A DNA stretch of 64,000 bases, from assembly GCA_036023115.1 (NCBI GenBank), contig JAYKKT010000089.1:22129001-22193000 (forward strand), given 5' to 3'. Below, one piece after another: positions 33,522-45,148 of the stretch. The DNA is from Brasenia schreberi (taxonomy: Eukaryota; Streptophyta; Magnoliopsida; Nymphaeales; Cabombaceae). Both the position numbers and the translations under genes were made by a program. Position 1 is the first letter of the stretch. Each line of letters opens with the position of its first letter. Below the pieces are notes generated by a model that saw only the letters and a list, made by a program, of their open reading frames with translations, was not told where the DNA came from and searched no databases.

Positions 33522-35710
33522 TGTAGACACGAAATTTTCACTCCAAGCCTATGTAGAGACTTGAAATGATAATTTCTAATCTACTCTTGCGTGAGCATGC
33601 CAGCTAGTTTTTCAAAACTAGCAAAAATATAAACAAAATCTGACTAAAATGGTGATTGTGGCTAAGAAGGCTCTTTTCGCTTTAGGCCTTCTTGAAACGA
33701 TGCTCAAGGGTCAGCCTAAGCACTTAGAAACTTCAATTCTATAGGTGAAAGACTCCAATTCACATGAAGATGTATTTTTCAAAGAAGAAATGAGTGCACT
33801 TGATTTAAAGCTTTTGAATTGAAAAACAAAATATTCTATTTTCAGGCCTTGTTTTCCAAATCAATTTCAGTGCCTTACAAACCTCCTAAATCATCAACTT
33901 GAGATGTGGAGGGTCTGTGTCACTTTACAAATCATGATTCAGAGTTGTATTGATGCAAAATTAAATCAGTAAAATGCCTCTGCTCAAGCACCCAGAACTG
34001 TTCTGTTATAGAAATATAGAGACTCAAACATGAGCCTGTATCTTAGTGCTCTGAGTTTCAAATTTAGTGAATTTGATCTTGATGGAAAGGTATGGATGTA
34101 AGCTTTCCAATGCATCAAAATTCATCAATTTTAGAGACCTACAAATAGAGTTATGGGATGAAAACCTAGGCTCTATTGTAGGAAAACAGGTCAGACAGAC
34201 AGTTGATAGAAATTAACCCGGTTTTGTACCATTTTAATTACATGGTTACACGGCCCTAAAATACTTAAAAATTTTATTATGAGTGAGGTTTTTGTGTAGA
34301 ACATATGTGCAAAATATAGGATTAATTGGAGTAGAGATTCAGGAGTTAAAATTAAAGCAATGAACATATGCAGAGATGATAAAGTTCAGTTTCAGGTTTT
34401 TGAGAACATACGTGATGCAAACTCACAACATCACAAATTTAAATTGCTAAAATGAAATGAAGGGAAATATTCATATAATCTTAAGCATAGAGGGGGTAGA
34501 GAGTATAGAGTGTTCTATAGAATATATCGGGGTAAAATCGCATAAACAAACACATAGAGTGCGTGTGTGTGAGAATGAAAATTCAGCAATTCTAATCATT
34601 ATTACAACATGGTGGAGACAATGCTCCATTAATACAACCCATTTTTAATTGAATCAATGTGGAAGAAGGATTAAATCGAAGGATGAAAATACTTACATAT
34701 TTTGCACCCAATTGCCGAGAATTCCAAGAGTGGAATCCGGCCTTCTTCTTCCTTGATTGACTCTTAACTCACTTGCACTCAATGGCTAATACTACCCTAC
34801 CCTCTTACCCTCTTTCCTTCACTTCTTGTAGCCCACGACCCACAATGGGAGCAACACCTCCTTGCTAAACTCAACCTCTATTTCTCTCACCAAGACAACC
34901 CCCAATTCCCAAGTGTAGAAGATGTTCCCAAGATCGTGAACCTGCCCCCCCTTGGCCCTATTTATAGGCCAAGGGGTTGGTTCTAGGCCCTTCATTTGGG
35001 GCAGGTTGGATAGGCTCCAAGCCCAATTCGAGATCTAAGATGGTGGTCCCCCTTATGATGATAAGGACTAGCCCCATGTGGGCTGGTTCCTTGGAGTCCT
35101 TTGGTTTGGCCTAGGCTCAATCAGGTGCACCCATGGTCGGTTAGATTAGGATGTAGACCATTGACTTGATCTACACTACAATATGGTGCACCTTGGTGAT
35201 TCTTCAATTTCAACATTTCAAGCCCACTTCACTTGATAAAATACGGTCCATCCTAACCCTGTATTCGAACTTGGATTGCCTTCTTTGATTTAAAATGTTC
35301 CATCCTGTGAATCCAATTCATGATCTCGGCCCGATCTTATCCATCTGTTAGTCTTTATCTTCTTATCCAATGCTGATAAGCTTTATAACTGAATAAGCCT
35401 ATGACTTGATAGGCTTTGTTACTTGATTCTATCTAGATAGGATAGGCATCTAGAGAGGATAGGCTTGGCCCACCCTTCGCTTTTTGACTGGATCCCTGAT
35501 CTTGATTTGGATTGTGTCTCACCTGTTCATCTGATTTGCTTTGAAATTCATGAGCTTTTTAACTTGAATTTAAAACCTTTATTTTGAAATATTTCCAAGA
35601 AGTCTTGAATTTAAAATGTTGGGGTTTTTGAATTTAAAGGTTCATAAAGGTTTTAAACTGATTCACGAAATTGGGAGTTTAGAAAATATTTTAAATTTTG
35701 GGTGTTTACA
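33522..35710 (-). mobile_element. LTR-C: 5' LTR of element C
   Basis: 2,189 bp, TGTAAACACCC to TGTCTACA on the minus strand. It shows TATAAATA (about 34,959-34,967) within a perfect inverted repeat, the R motif GGAGCATTGTCTCC (about 34,614-34,628), the CCCTAAAAT block (about 34,250), the U5 stem-loop (33603-33622) and the ACCGATGCTCAAGGGTC block (about 33,695-33,715). Its start abuts the interrupted LTR-D, so element C inserted into LTR-D. Confidence 0.85.
34947..34975 (-). promoter_or_regulatory. LTR-C TATA box within a perfect inverted repeat
   Basis: CCCCTTGGCC and GGCCAAGGGG, exact complements, flank CTATTTATA (TATAAATAG on the minus strand). The box lies about 330 bp upstream of the R motif. 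Confidence 0.75.
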
Positions 35711-37083
35711 CCCTAAAATTCTTGAAAATTTTATTGGAAGTGGGCCTGTGTGGTAGAATAAGTGTGCAAAGTTTTGGAACAATTGGAGCAGAGGTTCGAG
35801 AATTAAAAATCAAGAAATCCACATATACATAGATGATGAAATCCAGTTTTCAAGTTTTTAGAATCATACATTATGCAAACTCACACGAATTGAAAAGCAA
35901 CAACCCAACATCACGAATTGAAATTGCTGAAGGGAAATGAATGAAAATATACTTAATAGCTTAAGCATAGAGGGGATTAGAGAATATAGAGTGTTTATAG
36001 AATATAGGGAGGTAGAATCAAGAAATCAAACACATAGAGTGCATAATCAAAGAAAGGGAAATTTCAACATCTACTTCTATTACATCATGGGGCGAGACTA
36101 AGCTCCATTAATACAACCCCTTTTGAATTGAATTTGAAGAAGAGATGTAGAAGGAATAAAATGGAACAGCACTTACCGGACTTACACAAAGAAACGTCCT
36201 CCAAGGTAGTGGCCGACCACCCCTTTTCTTCACCCTTTACCCTCTTGATTAAACACTCACCTCTCAAAAATGTGGCCTAATTTCTACACTCTCCTTTCCC
36301 TCTCTAGGCTATTTCCTAGTAGTTCTCATACCTCACAAAGCTCTCAAAGTGCTGGCCTCTCTCTCACTCCTCCAAGATGAATCTCGGCCCCCCCTTTGGC
36401 CTCTATTTATAGGCCAAGGGGGCTCTTCTAGGCCATTCCTTGGGGCGGGTGACCCAAGGGTCCAAACCCAGCCCCAAAGCCCATCAAATCCTGTGGCCTT
36501 GGTGGTCCTTTATGGTCAAATGTGGACCAGCCCCATGTGGGCTGGTTTAGCCTTGAGTCCCATGCCTTGGTCTTAGCCAATTGGACTTGAAGGCAACTCG
36601 GCTAGGCTTGATAGACCTCTTGTATAGCTTGCCTTGTCCTTGCTTGATTTTAAGTTGATATATGGGCTGGATAAACGTTTGATAAACCTTTGGAATCAAC
36701 CCCTAAGCTCAACCATTTTTAATTTGCATAAGCCAGCCAATCCTTGTCCCAAGGTTGCATTTGATCCAAACGTATCATTGTTTTGATTTAATAACCAACT
36801 CGAGCTGCCTTGATGTTGGCCCATTTAATTTGATTTGTTGATGAAGATGTGCTTTTGATTTGGTCCTCTCCTTTGCTTCCTGGCTTGAGCTCGATCTTGG
36901 ATTGAATTGGGCCCCACCTGTTGCCTAATTTGATCGAATCATTTGAGCTTTTTTAACTTTAATTTAAAACCTTTAATTTGAAACAATTTTAAAAGATTTG
37001 AACTTTTCATTTAAAAAGGTTTTAAATCATTTGAATTTTTGAAATTGGGAGTTTTAGAAAAAAAAAAATTTAGGTTGTTTACA
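35711..37083 (-). mobile_element. LTR-D, partial, minus orientation
   Basis: It starts TGTAAACAACC at 37083 (minus) and runs to the CCCTAAAATTCTTGAAAA block at 35,711, where element C cuts it. It has a TATA box in an inverted repeat (CCCCTTTGGCC...GGCCAAGGGGG, 36391-36421) and the R motif (about 36,081-36,121). The rest (R-U5 end) is not adjacent and was not recovered. Confidence 0.75.
36391..36421 (-). promoter_or_regulatory. LTR-D TATA box in an inverted repeat
   Basis: CCCCTTTGGCC and GGCCAAGGGG flank TCTATTTATA. One arm is a base longer than in LTR-C. Confidence 0.7.
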
Positions 37084-38239
37084 GTTCTGTTTTCAGGACT
37101 TGTTTTTGAAATTTTTTGAACCGTTTGGATTTCAAAAATTCATGACAATTTTATAGTGAGAAAACACGAATGTGTAGATTTTGGAACTATTTTTATTCTA
37201 TTTTTGTGTGTTATGATTGTGTAGAATTAAATCAAGAATGTGCCTCTACTCAAGCACTCAGAACTGATTTGCTATAGAAATATAGAGGTTTAAAGAAACG
37301 TTTGTATCTCGGTACAAAGCTCTAATCTTTATAAACTTTATCTTGTTGGGAAGCTATGGATGTCATATTTTCAATGGGATAAGTTTCACTAAAATTGGTT
37401 CATTATAGACAGATTTATGGGATGATTACCCAAGTGTAAACACCCCAAAATACCATGAATTTCTCAAATAACCTAGTTTTGCAAAAGCTGCCCCAAAGAG
37501 CTATTTTGAGTCTGGAAACCCAGGAGCCTTTCAGGCAAACCCTGTACATATGCTTTAAACTATATATGTTTTAAATATGTATAATATCGTTTTAAAACCT
37601 TTTAAAAGATGTTTTGAAACCCCACAAAGCGACTTGGCCTGATGAAAGCAGGACCATAAGAGAAAAAGAGAGCCCGAAATCGGAGCACATGTCGAGCCCG
37701 GCACATCAACTCTCGTGTTAGATTCATCCCCAGAATCTCGAACATCCAAGTCCTTGTTATCAAAACAAACTCTTTGAAATCATCTCCGAAAGGTGAAAAC
37801 AGAAGCGGACGACCATGTTGGCGAAGACCCAACGCAAGACGGAGTACTGATGTTGTTAGGCCCCGCACAAACCGTTCGTTTCGAACATACCCTGAAGGAG
37901 TCAGAATTCAGTTTTGGATTGGATCTGGACTATATATATCCAGATCCCAATCCAAACGTATATGTGGATTTGGATCCAAAGATCCAATCCAATATCCACA
38001 TCCATGGCCCACATCACCTTCTCATAAATGGAGGTGGGGTCCACTTGAAATTCACGTGGAATCTTGGGTATGAGAGAGAATGGGGAGGATTAAATGTGAG
38101 GGAAATGTATTAAGCTTGACTTGTATGTCAAGTTTTGGGTTAATCATATGGGCTAACCTAATTAGTGTGGGTTTAAGCTTGTATGAACCTACACCTAACC
38201 TAGGGTTGCACCAACATGATGCAATTAAGTCCATGGGCC

Positions 38240-38640
38240 ATGCAAAGGGATGTTCCTAACCTAATCCTAAGCTAAACCCCCTAATCCTAACCATTTACCC
38301 TAATCCTGGCCTAATCCTAACCTAATCACCTAACCTACTTCCCTAATCCTTCCCTAATCCCAACCTAATCACCTAACCCACCTCCCTAATCCTTTCCTAA
38401 ACCTAGCCTAATTACCCTAATCCCAACCTAATCCTAGCCTAAACACCTAACCCACCTCACTAAACCTCACCCTAAACCCAACCCACTTAGCTAAGCCCTA
38501 AACCACTAAACCACCCCACCTAATCCCTAGCACACCATATCCCTAAAACCACCTAACCTAAATATCTGGCCCCCCCAAAATATCTGGCCCACCTTATCCC
38601 CAAACCATCACCACCTAACCACTAAACCAGCCCCAACCGA
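38240..38640 (+). repeat. Telomere-like CCTAA-rich tract in LTR-F
   Basis: CCTAATCC, CCTAACC and CCCTAAACC units recur every few to about 15 bases for 400 bp. They resemble the plant telomere unit CCCTAAA without forming a regular array. LTR-G has the same tract at 54,255-54,640. G-rich reverse-strand versions lie in LTR-I and LTR-H. Confidence 0.75.
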
Positions 38641-39599
38641 CCCCAATAAAAATTATAAACCCCCCCTAGTGGGCGGGTTTTTCAAGTTTTTTTGGGCCAG
38701 CCGAGCCCCCTCTCCTCTCTCATCTCTTTCCTTCTTCTCTCACTTGCTCCACCTTGGAACTCTAGCCAGCTCAGCTCCACGCCACCATCACCTCCCGGCC
38801 AGCTTCACTCCTTGCCACCCGACTGCACCAACCTGCCACCGTTCGGCTGCTTCCCTTGGACACCCGCCACCTTCACCTTCCTCTCCGGTTAGTACCCCAT
38901 CCTAACACCACCCTCTCTTCACTCCCCCTCCACTCTCAGCCACCACATACCACCCTTCCTTAGCCTAATCCCCACTTCATCCAGCCGGCCACCATCTGCC
39001 ATCCTTCACTCTTCGACCAGCCACAACCGATTACAACACCTGCCACCTTACTTCTCCCTTAGGCACCCCTAGCCAATACTCCCTTAGCCCTACCTTCCCT
39101 TAAGGCCTGCCCTATACCTTAGTGACACATCCTAGCTCCCCTCACTTTCCTAAGCACCCCCTAACTACCCCAGCCAAGGCAGCAACACCCCCTCCGTTCG
39201 ACTAGCGCCAAGGCACCAACACCCGCGCCCTTGCCATTCAGCCAGCACCCACTTGTCGCGCCCTTCCGAGGAGCTCCCTCTTGCATCCCAAGGTGACACC
39301 CAAGCCCAAGCTCAAGCAAGTCACCTCCGGACCAGCTATACTTAAGTGCCTAACTCAGTCCTTGTTTATAGACTTGCTTAAGCTTAATTAAATTTGATAC
39401 GGGGTTGTAATAACGGAGCATTGTCTCCCCCCGCTTGTAATAACATGGTTTGGCACACCCACACACACGTGCACTTGAGCCTATCTCGCTCTTAGCTGCA
39501 CACGATTTTGAACACACACGGCCTAATCAGCCCTTAAGATATAGACTTACTTATATAATTTAAGTTGCGTGGGGTTTTGTTTAAGTTGTGTGTGTTGTC

Positions 39600-40110
39600 T
39601 TTCAATTCTCATACTCATTGAGCTTTCGCTCTTATTTTCAAGACCCAAGTAAGGGCCGTGTTATAATTTCCCTTGGGTGTTTTACTTCATATCGTGTGCG
39701 TAGTATTTCAATTATACACTCACACACATTGAGCTTTCGCTCTTACTCCCAAGACCTTAGTCAAGGCCTATTGCAATTTATATTTGGGTTTAATTTCATG
39801 TCGTGTGCGTAGTACTTCAATTCTACACTCACACACATTGAGCTTTCGCTCTTACTCCCAAGACCTTAGTTAAGGCCATATTACAATTTATGTTTGGGTT
39901 TCATTTAAGTCGTGTGAGTTGTCTTTCAATATACACACAACACCCACGCAACACGTTGGCGACCTTCGGGCCCATATATATTATAAGTATTTCCCTTTCG
40001 GCTATGTCTTTAAGATTTGGGTTTTAAGGTTTAGCTGTGTGCGTAGTCTTTACATATATACATGGCACACACTTGCACAATTGAGCTTTTCCGCTCTTAA
40101 GATATAGCCA
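39600..40110 (+). repeat. About 115-bp repeats in the LTR-F R-U5 region
   Basis: Units read cacattgagctttcgctctt, then a(c/t)(t/c)CCCAAGACC(C/T)(T/A)AG(T)(C/A)AAGG, then a TTGGGTTTNATTTCATGTCGTGTG(C/A)GTAGT stretch. Successive starts are about 39,618, 39,730 and 39,837, with a diverged one near 40,083. They explain the repeated ttaagagc...aggctcaa blocks (reverse strand) in LTR-I at 52,205-52,460. Confidence 0.75.
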
Positions 40111-40588
40111 TATATCCCTTTTGCAATTTCCCTTTCGCAATTTCCCTTTTGCAATTTACATTCAAGTCATTTCCCTTCCGCATTGTCTTTCAATTCGGGT
40201 TTTCCCTTTGGAGTAGCATGAGTTTGCATTGCATATACGCCATACCACGAGTTAGGACGCATATTGCATCAAAGCAAACCCCACACTCCTGCTCAAAGTC
40301 GCCCCACTTAGGTCACATGTTCATAACACACACCTAGTTGGCCCGAAAAGGGATAAAAAGAAAGACATAGGCATGTGCAAAATCCACGTGAAATAAAACT
40401 TGAAAATCATACAAAAAACAGCCCGAATCGAACACCTCAAACATTTTCGTAAGTTCTCATATTTAAAAACTCGATTTTTTAAGCGTACAGACTGACCCTT
40501 GCGCATCGGTGCAAGAAGGTCTGCGACGAAAAGAGCTTGCTTGCTCACAGTCACCATGTTAGGAGTCAGATTTCAAAGTATATTCTTC

Positions 40589-40608
40589 GCTAGCTTAAGT
40601 AAGCTAGC
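40589..40608 (+). other. U5 stem-loop of LTR-F
   Basis: GCTAGCTTAAGTAAGCTAGC, a perfect 9-bp stem. Relative to LTR-A, a T-A pair is replaced by C-G on both arms, i.e. a compensatory change. Confidence 0.8.
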
Positions 40609-42065
40609 TGGCACACCCTTTTTGCTTAAATAGGACTTAGACACACGAAAAGATTCTCTTCAGACCTAAGAACCAGGAGCGGGAACTTTCTGTGTCTACA
40701 CTAAGCTCTATTACAGGAAATACAGGTTTGATAGATTTGGATATGGATTTTTCTGATCTTCCTTAATTTTAATTATGTTGCTGCACGACCCTAAAATTCA
40801 AGAAAATTTTACCATATATGGGCTTTTGTGTGAGCATTAGGTTTACCAAATTTCAGATCATTTGGAGTAGAGGTACGAAAATAAAAAATGAACCATCAAA
40901 TATTTGTAGGATGCTGAAAACAAATTTCTGTATTTAAAACATACGTGAATGCATTCATCTGAAATTAAAATACTAATCACAACAAATTTAAAGTAAATAA
41001 CTAAAGGAAATGAATTGAAATATAGTTATAGCTTAAGCTTAGAGGAGATTAGAAGATATAAGAGGATATATCATATAAAGAGGTACGGGAAACTTGAAAT
41101 CAAACATGTAATAGGCGTGAATGTAAAGGAATGAAATGGACAACATTACTATGCTATTACATAATGGGGGAGATGATTGCTCCATTAATACAATCCCTTT
41201 TAATTGAATGAGATTAAGGAGAGATTGAAGTAAGCAAAGGATGAGAATAAAACCTTGCAATCGGACCTTAGTGGGCACCGGATGTGGGTGAGGTAGGAAG
41301 GGCTTAATTCCTTCCTTCTCCTCTCCCTTCTCTTCCTCTCTCTCTCTTTCTTTCCCTCTCTCTCTCTCTTAGGCTCTCTCCACTCTTCCTTCAATGCTGG
41401 AAACTCAGCCCCAAGATGCCTATTTATAGGTTTTTAGATGGATCTCAGATTGGGCATTGATTGGGTCATTTTGAAGCTCCATTCTCAATCCAACTCCAAA
41501 GAGGCATGGCTACACATGGCTTCACGTGGGCTTATGGTCCCCTAGGTCAAGGTGTGTCCAGCATATTGGTATGGAGCAGCCTTTGACTCGAGTGGGTGGA
41601 GTCCTTGGCTCGAGTTGGTGCAACCAGGTGAATCCCTTGGCTGCAATTGGTGCAATCGGGTGAGTGTACATGGATGTGGCCTGGCTAAGTTCCATTTGAT
41701 GCGGCCTTATGCCATATTTGATGGAGTCTTGGCGTGGCTTGATCCATGTCTTTGATTTTTCCTTAGTCCATAGCTTGGTTTACACAAGCTCGATCCTTGC
41801 ATGATGCGATCTCGACTTGACCGTTGCCCTGATTTTCGCTCCCATCCTGCATCTTCGATAGAGACGATTTGTCTCTATCCTCTTTCGAACCAATCCTATC
41901 TTTGTTTACCTTTTTAAAACTTGATTTTGAAACTTAAAACTTTAAATTTCAAAATATTTGTTTTTGATATTTTATGAAACTCGTAGGCCATATGAATTTT
42001 AAAATAGCCTATTGTCTTAAAAGCATGCTCAAATATGCTTTTGATTTCTTTTTGAGGTGTTTACA

Positions 42066-42557
42066 ACATGCATTCATCGTCTGGTGGAGGACACTCTTAG
42101 GACAAGTCAAGAAACCCATTTCTAAAGGATGTGGAGTAATGCTCATCCTAGAAAATTTTAAAACTGATTTGAAAGCTCTCCTATTCCTTCATGAGATCTC
42201 TAGTTTTCAAAAATTAATAAAAAAGGCTTCTCTCTTTCAAACAAATTTGAAAAAGAGAATTTATGAAGATCTGTGGAAAGGGAAAATTTTTCTGAAAACC
42301 AAATTTGAAAAACCAGAGACATATAGGTCACATGCACTAGAAGGAGGAGCAAAAACTCAAAAAGTGGCCAACGTTCGAGTAGAGCCAAGTTCGGTCGGGC
42401 CCTCTAAGCCCTCTAGACAAAAGTCTTGAGAAAAAAAAAAATTGAAAAAGGTTTGAAAAAAGGAAATACACCAATTTAGGACAACCACTCACGGAAGTCC
42501 TAGACATTTTGTTAGCACAAGATTTCGTGAGTCTGCCCGAAATTCCCGAAGGGGCAC
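42066..42557 (+). pseudogene. gag fragment of another Tat element
   Basis: Reads HAFIVWWRTLLGQVKKPISK, GCGVMLILENFKTDLKALLF, IYEDLWKGKIF, YRSHALEGGAKTQKVANVRV. It is collinear with element B gag at 44,902-45,400. It is cut at the 5' side by LTR-E and at the 3' side by LTR fragment K (at cccgaaggggcac, which in B continues ccccta). Only the C-terminal third of the Retrotrans_gag region remains. Confidence 0.75.
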
Positions 42558-42754
42558 TGTAGATGTGAAAATTTTACTCCAAGGCCTATGTAGAGATTTG
42601 AAATAATCTTTTCAATCCACTTCATTCTTGTGCGAGCGTGCCAACTAGTTTCACTTAAACTAGCAAAATTATACTTCTGACTTCATGGAGCGATTGTGGC
42701 TAAGCGGGATCTTTTCGTCTTATGCCTTCTTGAACCGATGCTCAAGGGTCAGCC
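42558..42754 (-). repeat. LTR fragment K, minus orientation (U5 end only)
   Basis: TGTAGATGTGAAAATTTTAC through the U5 stem-loop (about 42,644-42,664) to gatgctcaagggtcagcc, where LTR-B begins. Only 197 bp of the LTR 3' end remain. Confidence 0.75.
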
Positions 42755-44075
42755 TGTAAACACCGAAAATATTTTCAAAATATAGCCCAGTCTGCTTCGG
42801 AATTTCCAATACAATAAGCTTGTTTTCAAAAGTCTCAATTTTAATACAGGTTGCAAATTTTCATAAAAAGTAAAAGGGATCTTAAATGTTTGGAAATTCA
42901 AAGGATTTTAAAGTTTGAAATCAAGTTTTGAAAAATATGAGGCTAAGGAAATGTAGCACGGATCAAGAGCCAATGAGCAAAAGCAATGCCGAAGACTTAG
43001 GGCCTAACCTAGTAGAAGTTTAAAGCGAGGAACGGATGAAAGCCGGATCAAATCCAGGATAGGAACAAATCAATATGGGAGTGAGGATCGAGGTGACAAT
43101 TGAGTCAAGCCTACATCAAGCTAGGACCTAGCTCTTGCAAATCAAGCCATGAAGATAAAAAACGTGGAGCCAACTGAGCAAAGGCTTCACAAATCATAGG
43201 CCAAAGCTGCCCCAAGATGAACTTGGTTGGGGCATATCACGGTACATCCAACCGACCTCTAGATCAAGTCTCACCGAGCCCACTTATAATAAAATTTTTA
43301 AGAATTTTAGGGTCGTGTAGCATCATAAATAAAACAGAGAAAGATCAGCTAAATTCAAAGTCAGTTCTACACAGTCTATTTTTCCTACATTAGAGGTTGG
43401 GTAATCTTCTTATAACTTTGTTTACAGTGAGTCAAATTTGATGAAACTAGTCTCATTGTAAAGTTGATATCCATAGCTTTCCAAAAAGACTAAATTCATA
43501 TAAATCAAAGCTTTGTGCAGTAAAATACAGAGGTTTCTTTAGACCTCTATGCTTTAGTAATAGAACGTTCTGAAACACCTGAGCAGTAGTCTTTTCCAGA
43601 TTTAATTTTACAAATCTATAACACAAAATACAAAATAAAAATAATCTTAGAATTTTACATTCTGCTCTATATGCTGTAAATTTTTCATGAATTTTGAAGA
43701 TCTCTAAGCTATCCAAAAAAATTTAGAAACAAGCTCTGAAAAAGAACTAGTTTTGTTTTTCAGAACTTGAAAATTTTTCACTCTCTAGACCAAGTGCACG
43801 AGTTGTTTGATTAAAATTGTCTTTCAAGTGAATTTTGGAAACACACACTCAGCTCAAATTAATCCTCAAAGTGTCTAGGCTAACCCTTGAGCATCAGTTC
43901 AAGAAGGCCTAAGACGAAAAGATCCCGCTTAGCCACAATCGGCTCATGAAGTTAGAATTATAATTTTACTAGTCTTAATAAAACTAGATGGCATGCTTGC
44001 GCAAGAACAAAGTAGAATTAAAAGGTTAGTTCAAGCCTCTACATAAGCTTTGGAGTAAAAATTTTTACGTCTATA
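42755..44075 (+). mobile_element. LTR-B: 5' LTR of element B (internally deleted)
   Basis: TGTAAACACCG to TTTTTACGTCTATA; the last CA dinucleotide is TA here. At 1,321 bp it is shorter than A, C or F. The TATA box and R motif are absent and an abrupt switch to the CCTAAAATTC block occurs near 43,287, implying an internal deletion of the promoter region. The U5 stem-loop is at about 43,968-43,987. Confidence 0.8.
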
Positions 44076-44100
44076 GAATTGGCATGCCCGGTGGGACTCG
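44076..44100 (+). other. Primer-binding site of element B
   Basis: GAATTGGCATGCCCGGTGGG directly follows the LTR. It differs by one base from the corresponding site in element C. Confidence 0.75.
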
Positions 44101-44212
44101 GGTCTTTGAGGATTCACCAAGCTTGGTGTCGATTTTCCCAAAATTCACCCATTTGAAAATTTTTGGTGTTTAATTCATTTCTTGTGCATAGTTCTATTCT
44201 TTTCTCCAAATA

Positions 44213-45148
44213 ATGCTAAGTTTGGAAGGTTCATATGAGGTATCAAGTCAAGCCTCGTGCTCTTCAAGTCAAATTTCAAAAAGGTTTTCAAAAACACATT
44301 GCAAAAACCGGGATGATTCACTTGTTTCCCTAAGAAGGAAACTTAAATACATAGAGGAAAAGATCGCCACTCTAAGCCAAGAGGCGGTTGAGTTGTGTTC
44401 CTCTCATGGAAAACAAGCGAGGGCTCACTAGAGACCCCCTCATGTGAAGAAAACCAAAATAGCCTCTAGGTTGGTGGAGGAACCAGAGCCAGAGTTTGTT
44501 ATCATCAAAGATAGGAAAGCCCTACAACAACAGTTAAAAGGGAAAACAAAAGAGAAAAGAGCCTATGCAGTACCGGACTTCTTACCTTCGGATTACCAAA
44601 CCGATAGTGACGATGACATACCGAATTTTCATCGATATGATGAAAGTAGAGATCCTAGATCTCACCTTCAACTCTTTTCTCGAAGAGCCTATAAGAAGAA
44701 AAAGGACTCTTCGAAATGGATATACCGGTTCCCCCTCTCTCTCAAAGGAAATGTATCAAAGTGGTTGGCTTCGCATGACTTGAGCCAATTCACCAACTTT
44801 GAAGATTTGGTGAATTGTTTCATGCAAAGGTTTTTACATAATGTTTAATTCACACCAACTTTGAACACTTTGAGAGACACAAAACAAGCACCTAACGAGG
44901 ATGCACACGCATTCATCGTTAGATGGAGATCACTTTTGGGTCATGTAAGAGAGCCCATATCTGAGGGATGTGCAGTAATGCTCATCTTAGAAAATTTCAA
45001 AACAGATTTAAAAGCCCTCCTCTCCTTCCATGAGATCTCAACTTTTCAAAATTTGATAAAAAAAGATTCACTCTTTGAATCAAATTTTGAAAAAGGAGTA
45101 TATGAAGATCTATGGAAAGGGAGGAGTTTTCAAAAACCTCGATTTTAA
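44213..45148 (+). pseudogene. Element B gag
   Basis: One frame, interrupted by two in-frame stops (about 44,429 and 44,846) and ended by a third. The N-terminal part has a coiled-coil-like LVSLRRKLKYIEEKIATLSQ (heptads). The middle has PDFLPSDYQTDSDDDIPNF. The Retrotrans_gag core shows LFSRRAYKKKKDSSKWIYRF, GNVSKWLASHDLSQF, DLVNCFMQRFLHNV, then DAHAFIVRWRSLLGHVREPI and GCAVMLILENFKTDLKALL. It would form the capsid. No CCHC zinc knuckle is visible. Confidence 0.8.

Larger units (their letters stand above)
26440..35710 (-). mobile_element. Tat-lineage Ty3/gypsy element C, minus strand, 3' LTR lost
   Basis: Reading on the minus strand: 5' LTR (35710-33522), primer-binding region (33521-33499), gag start, spacer, protease-RT linker and pre-RT region (33423-31050), a foreign plus-oriented LTR (31043-28732), then RT end, RNase H, second RNase H, integrase fragments (28731-26886) and a 3' noncoding tail (26886-26440). 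The tail matches the tail of element B (50,964-51,400) base by base in many places. No 3' LTR follows at lower coordinates. Most of gag, the protease, the RT core and the integrase core are deleted. Confidence 0.75.
37435..40700 (+). mobile_element. LTR-F: 3.27-kb solo LTR, plus orientation
   Basis: TGTAAACACCCC to TGTGTCTACA, flanked by ccaag (37430-37434) and ctaag (40701-40705), a 5-bp target duplication with one difference. No internal region is present, so it is a solo LTR. In order it holds a GGATCTGGA/TCCAGATCC short-repeat zone (37,915-38,010), a CCTAA-rich tract (38,240-38,640), a TATA-like AATTATAAACC (38651-38661), a Pro/Ser-coding C-rich leader, the R motif aacggagcattgtctcccccc (about 39,410), four GAGCTTTCGCTCTTA-type units (39,610-40,100) and the U5 stem-loop (40589-40608). 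Confidence 0.88.
37084..42065 (-). mobile_element. LTR-E, minus orientation, split by LTR-F
   Basis: Its TGTAAACACCTC start is at 42065 (minus). It runs to 40,701, is interrupted by LTR-F (37435-40700), continues 37,434-37,084 and is cut by LTR-D at 37,083. The join across LTR-F (gatgattacc + ctctattacagg) matches the uninterrupted LTR-C at about 34,155-34,185. TATAAATAGG lies at about 41,416-41,426 and the R motif at about 41,157-41,205. A CTTCTCCTC/CTCTCT-rich leader is at 41,310-41,380. Confidence 0.8.
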
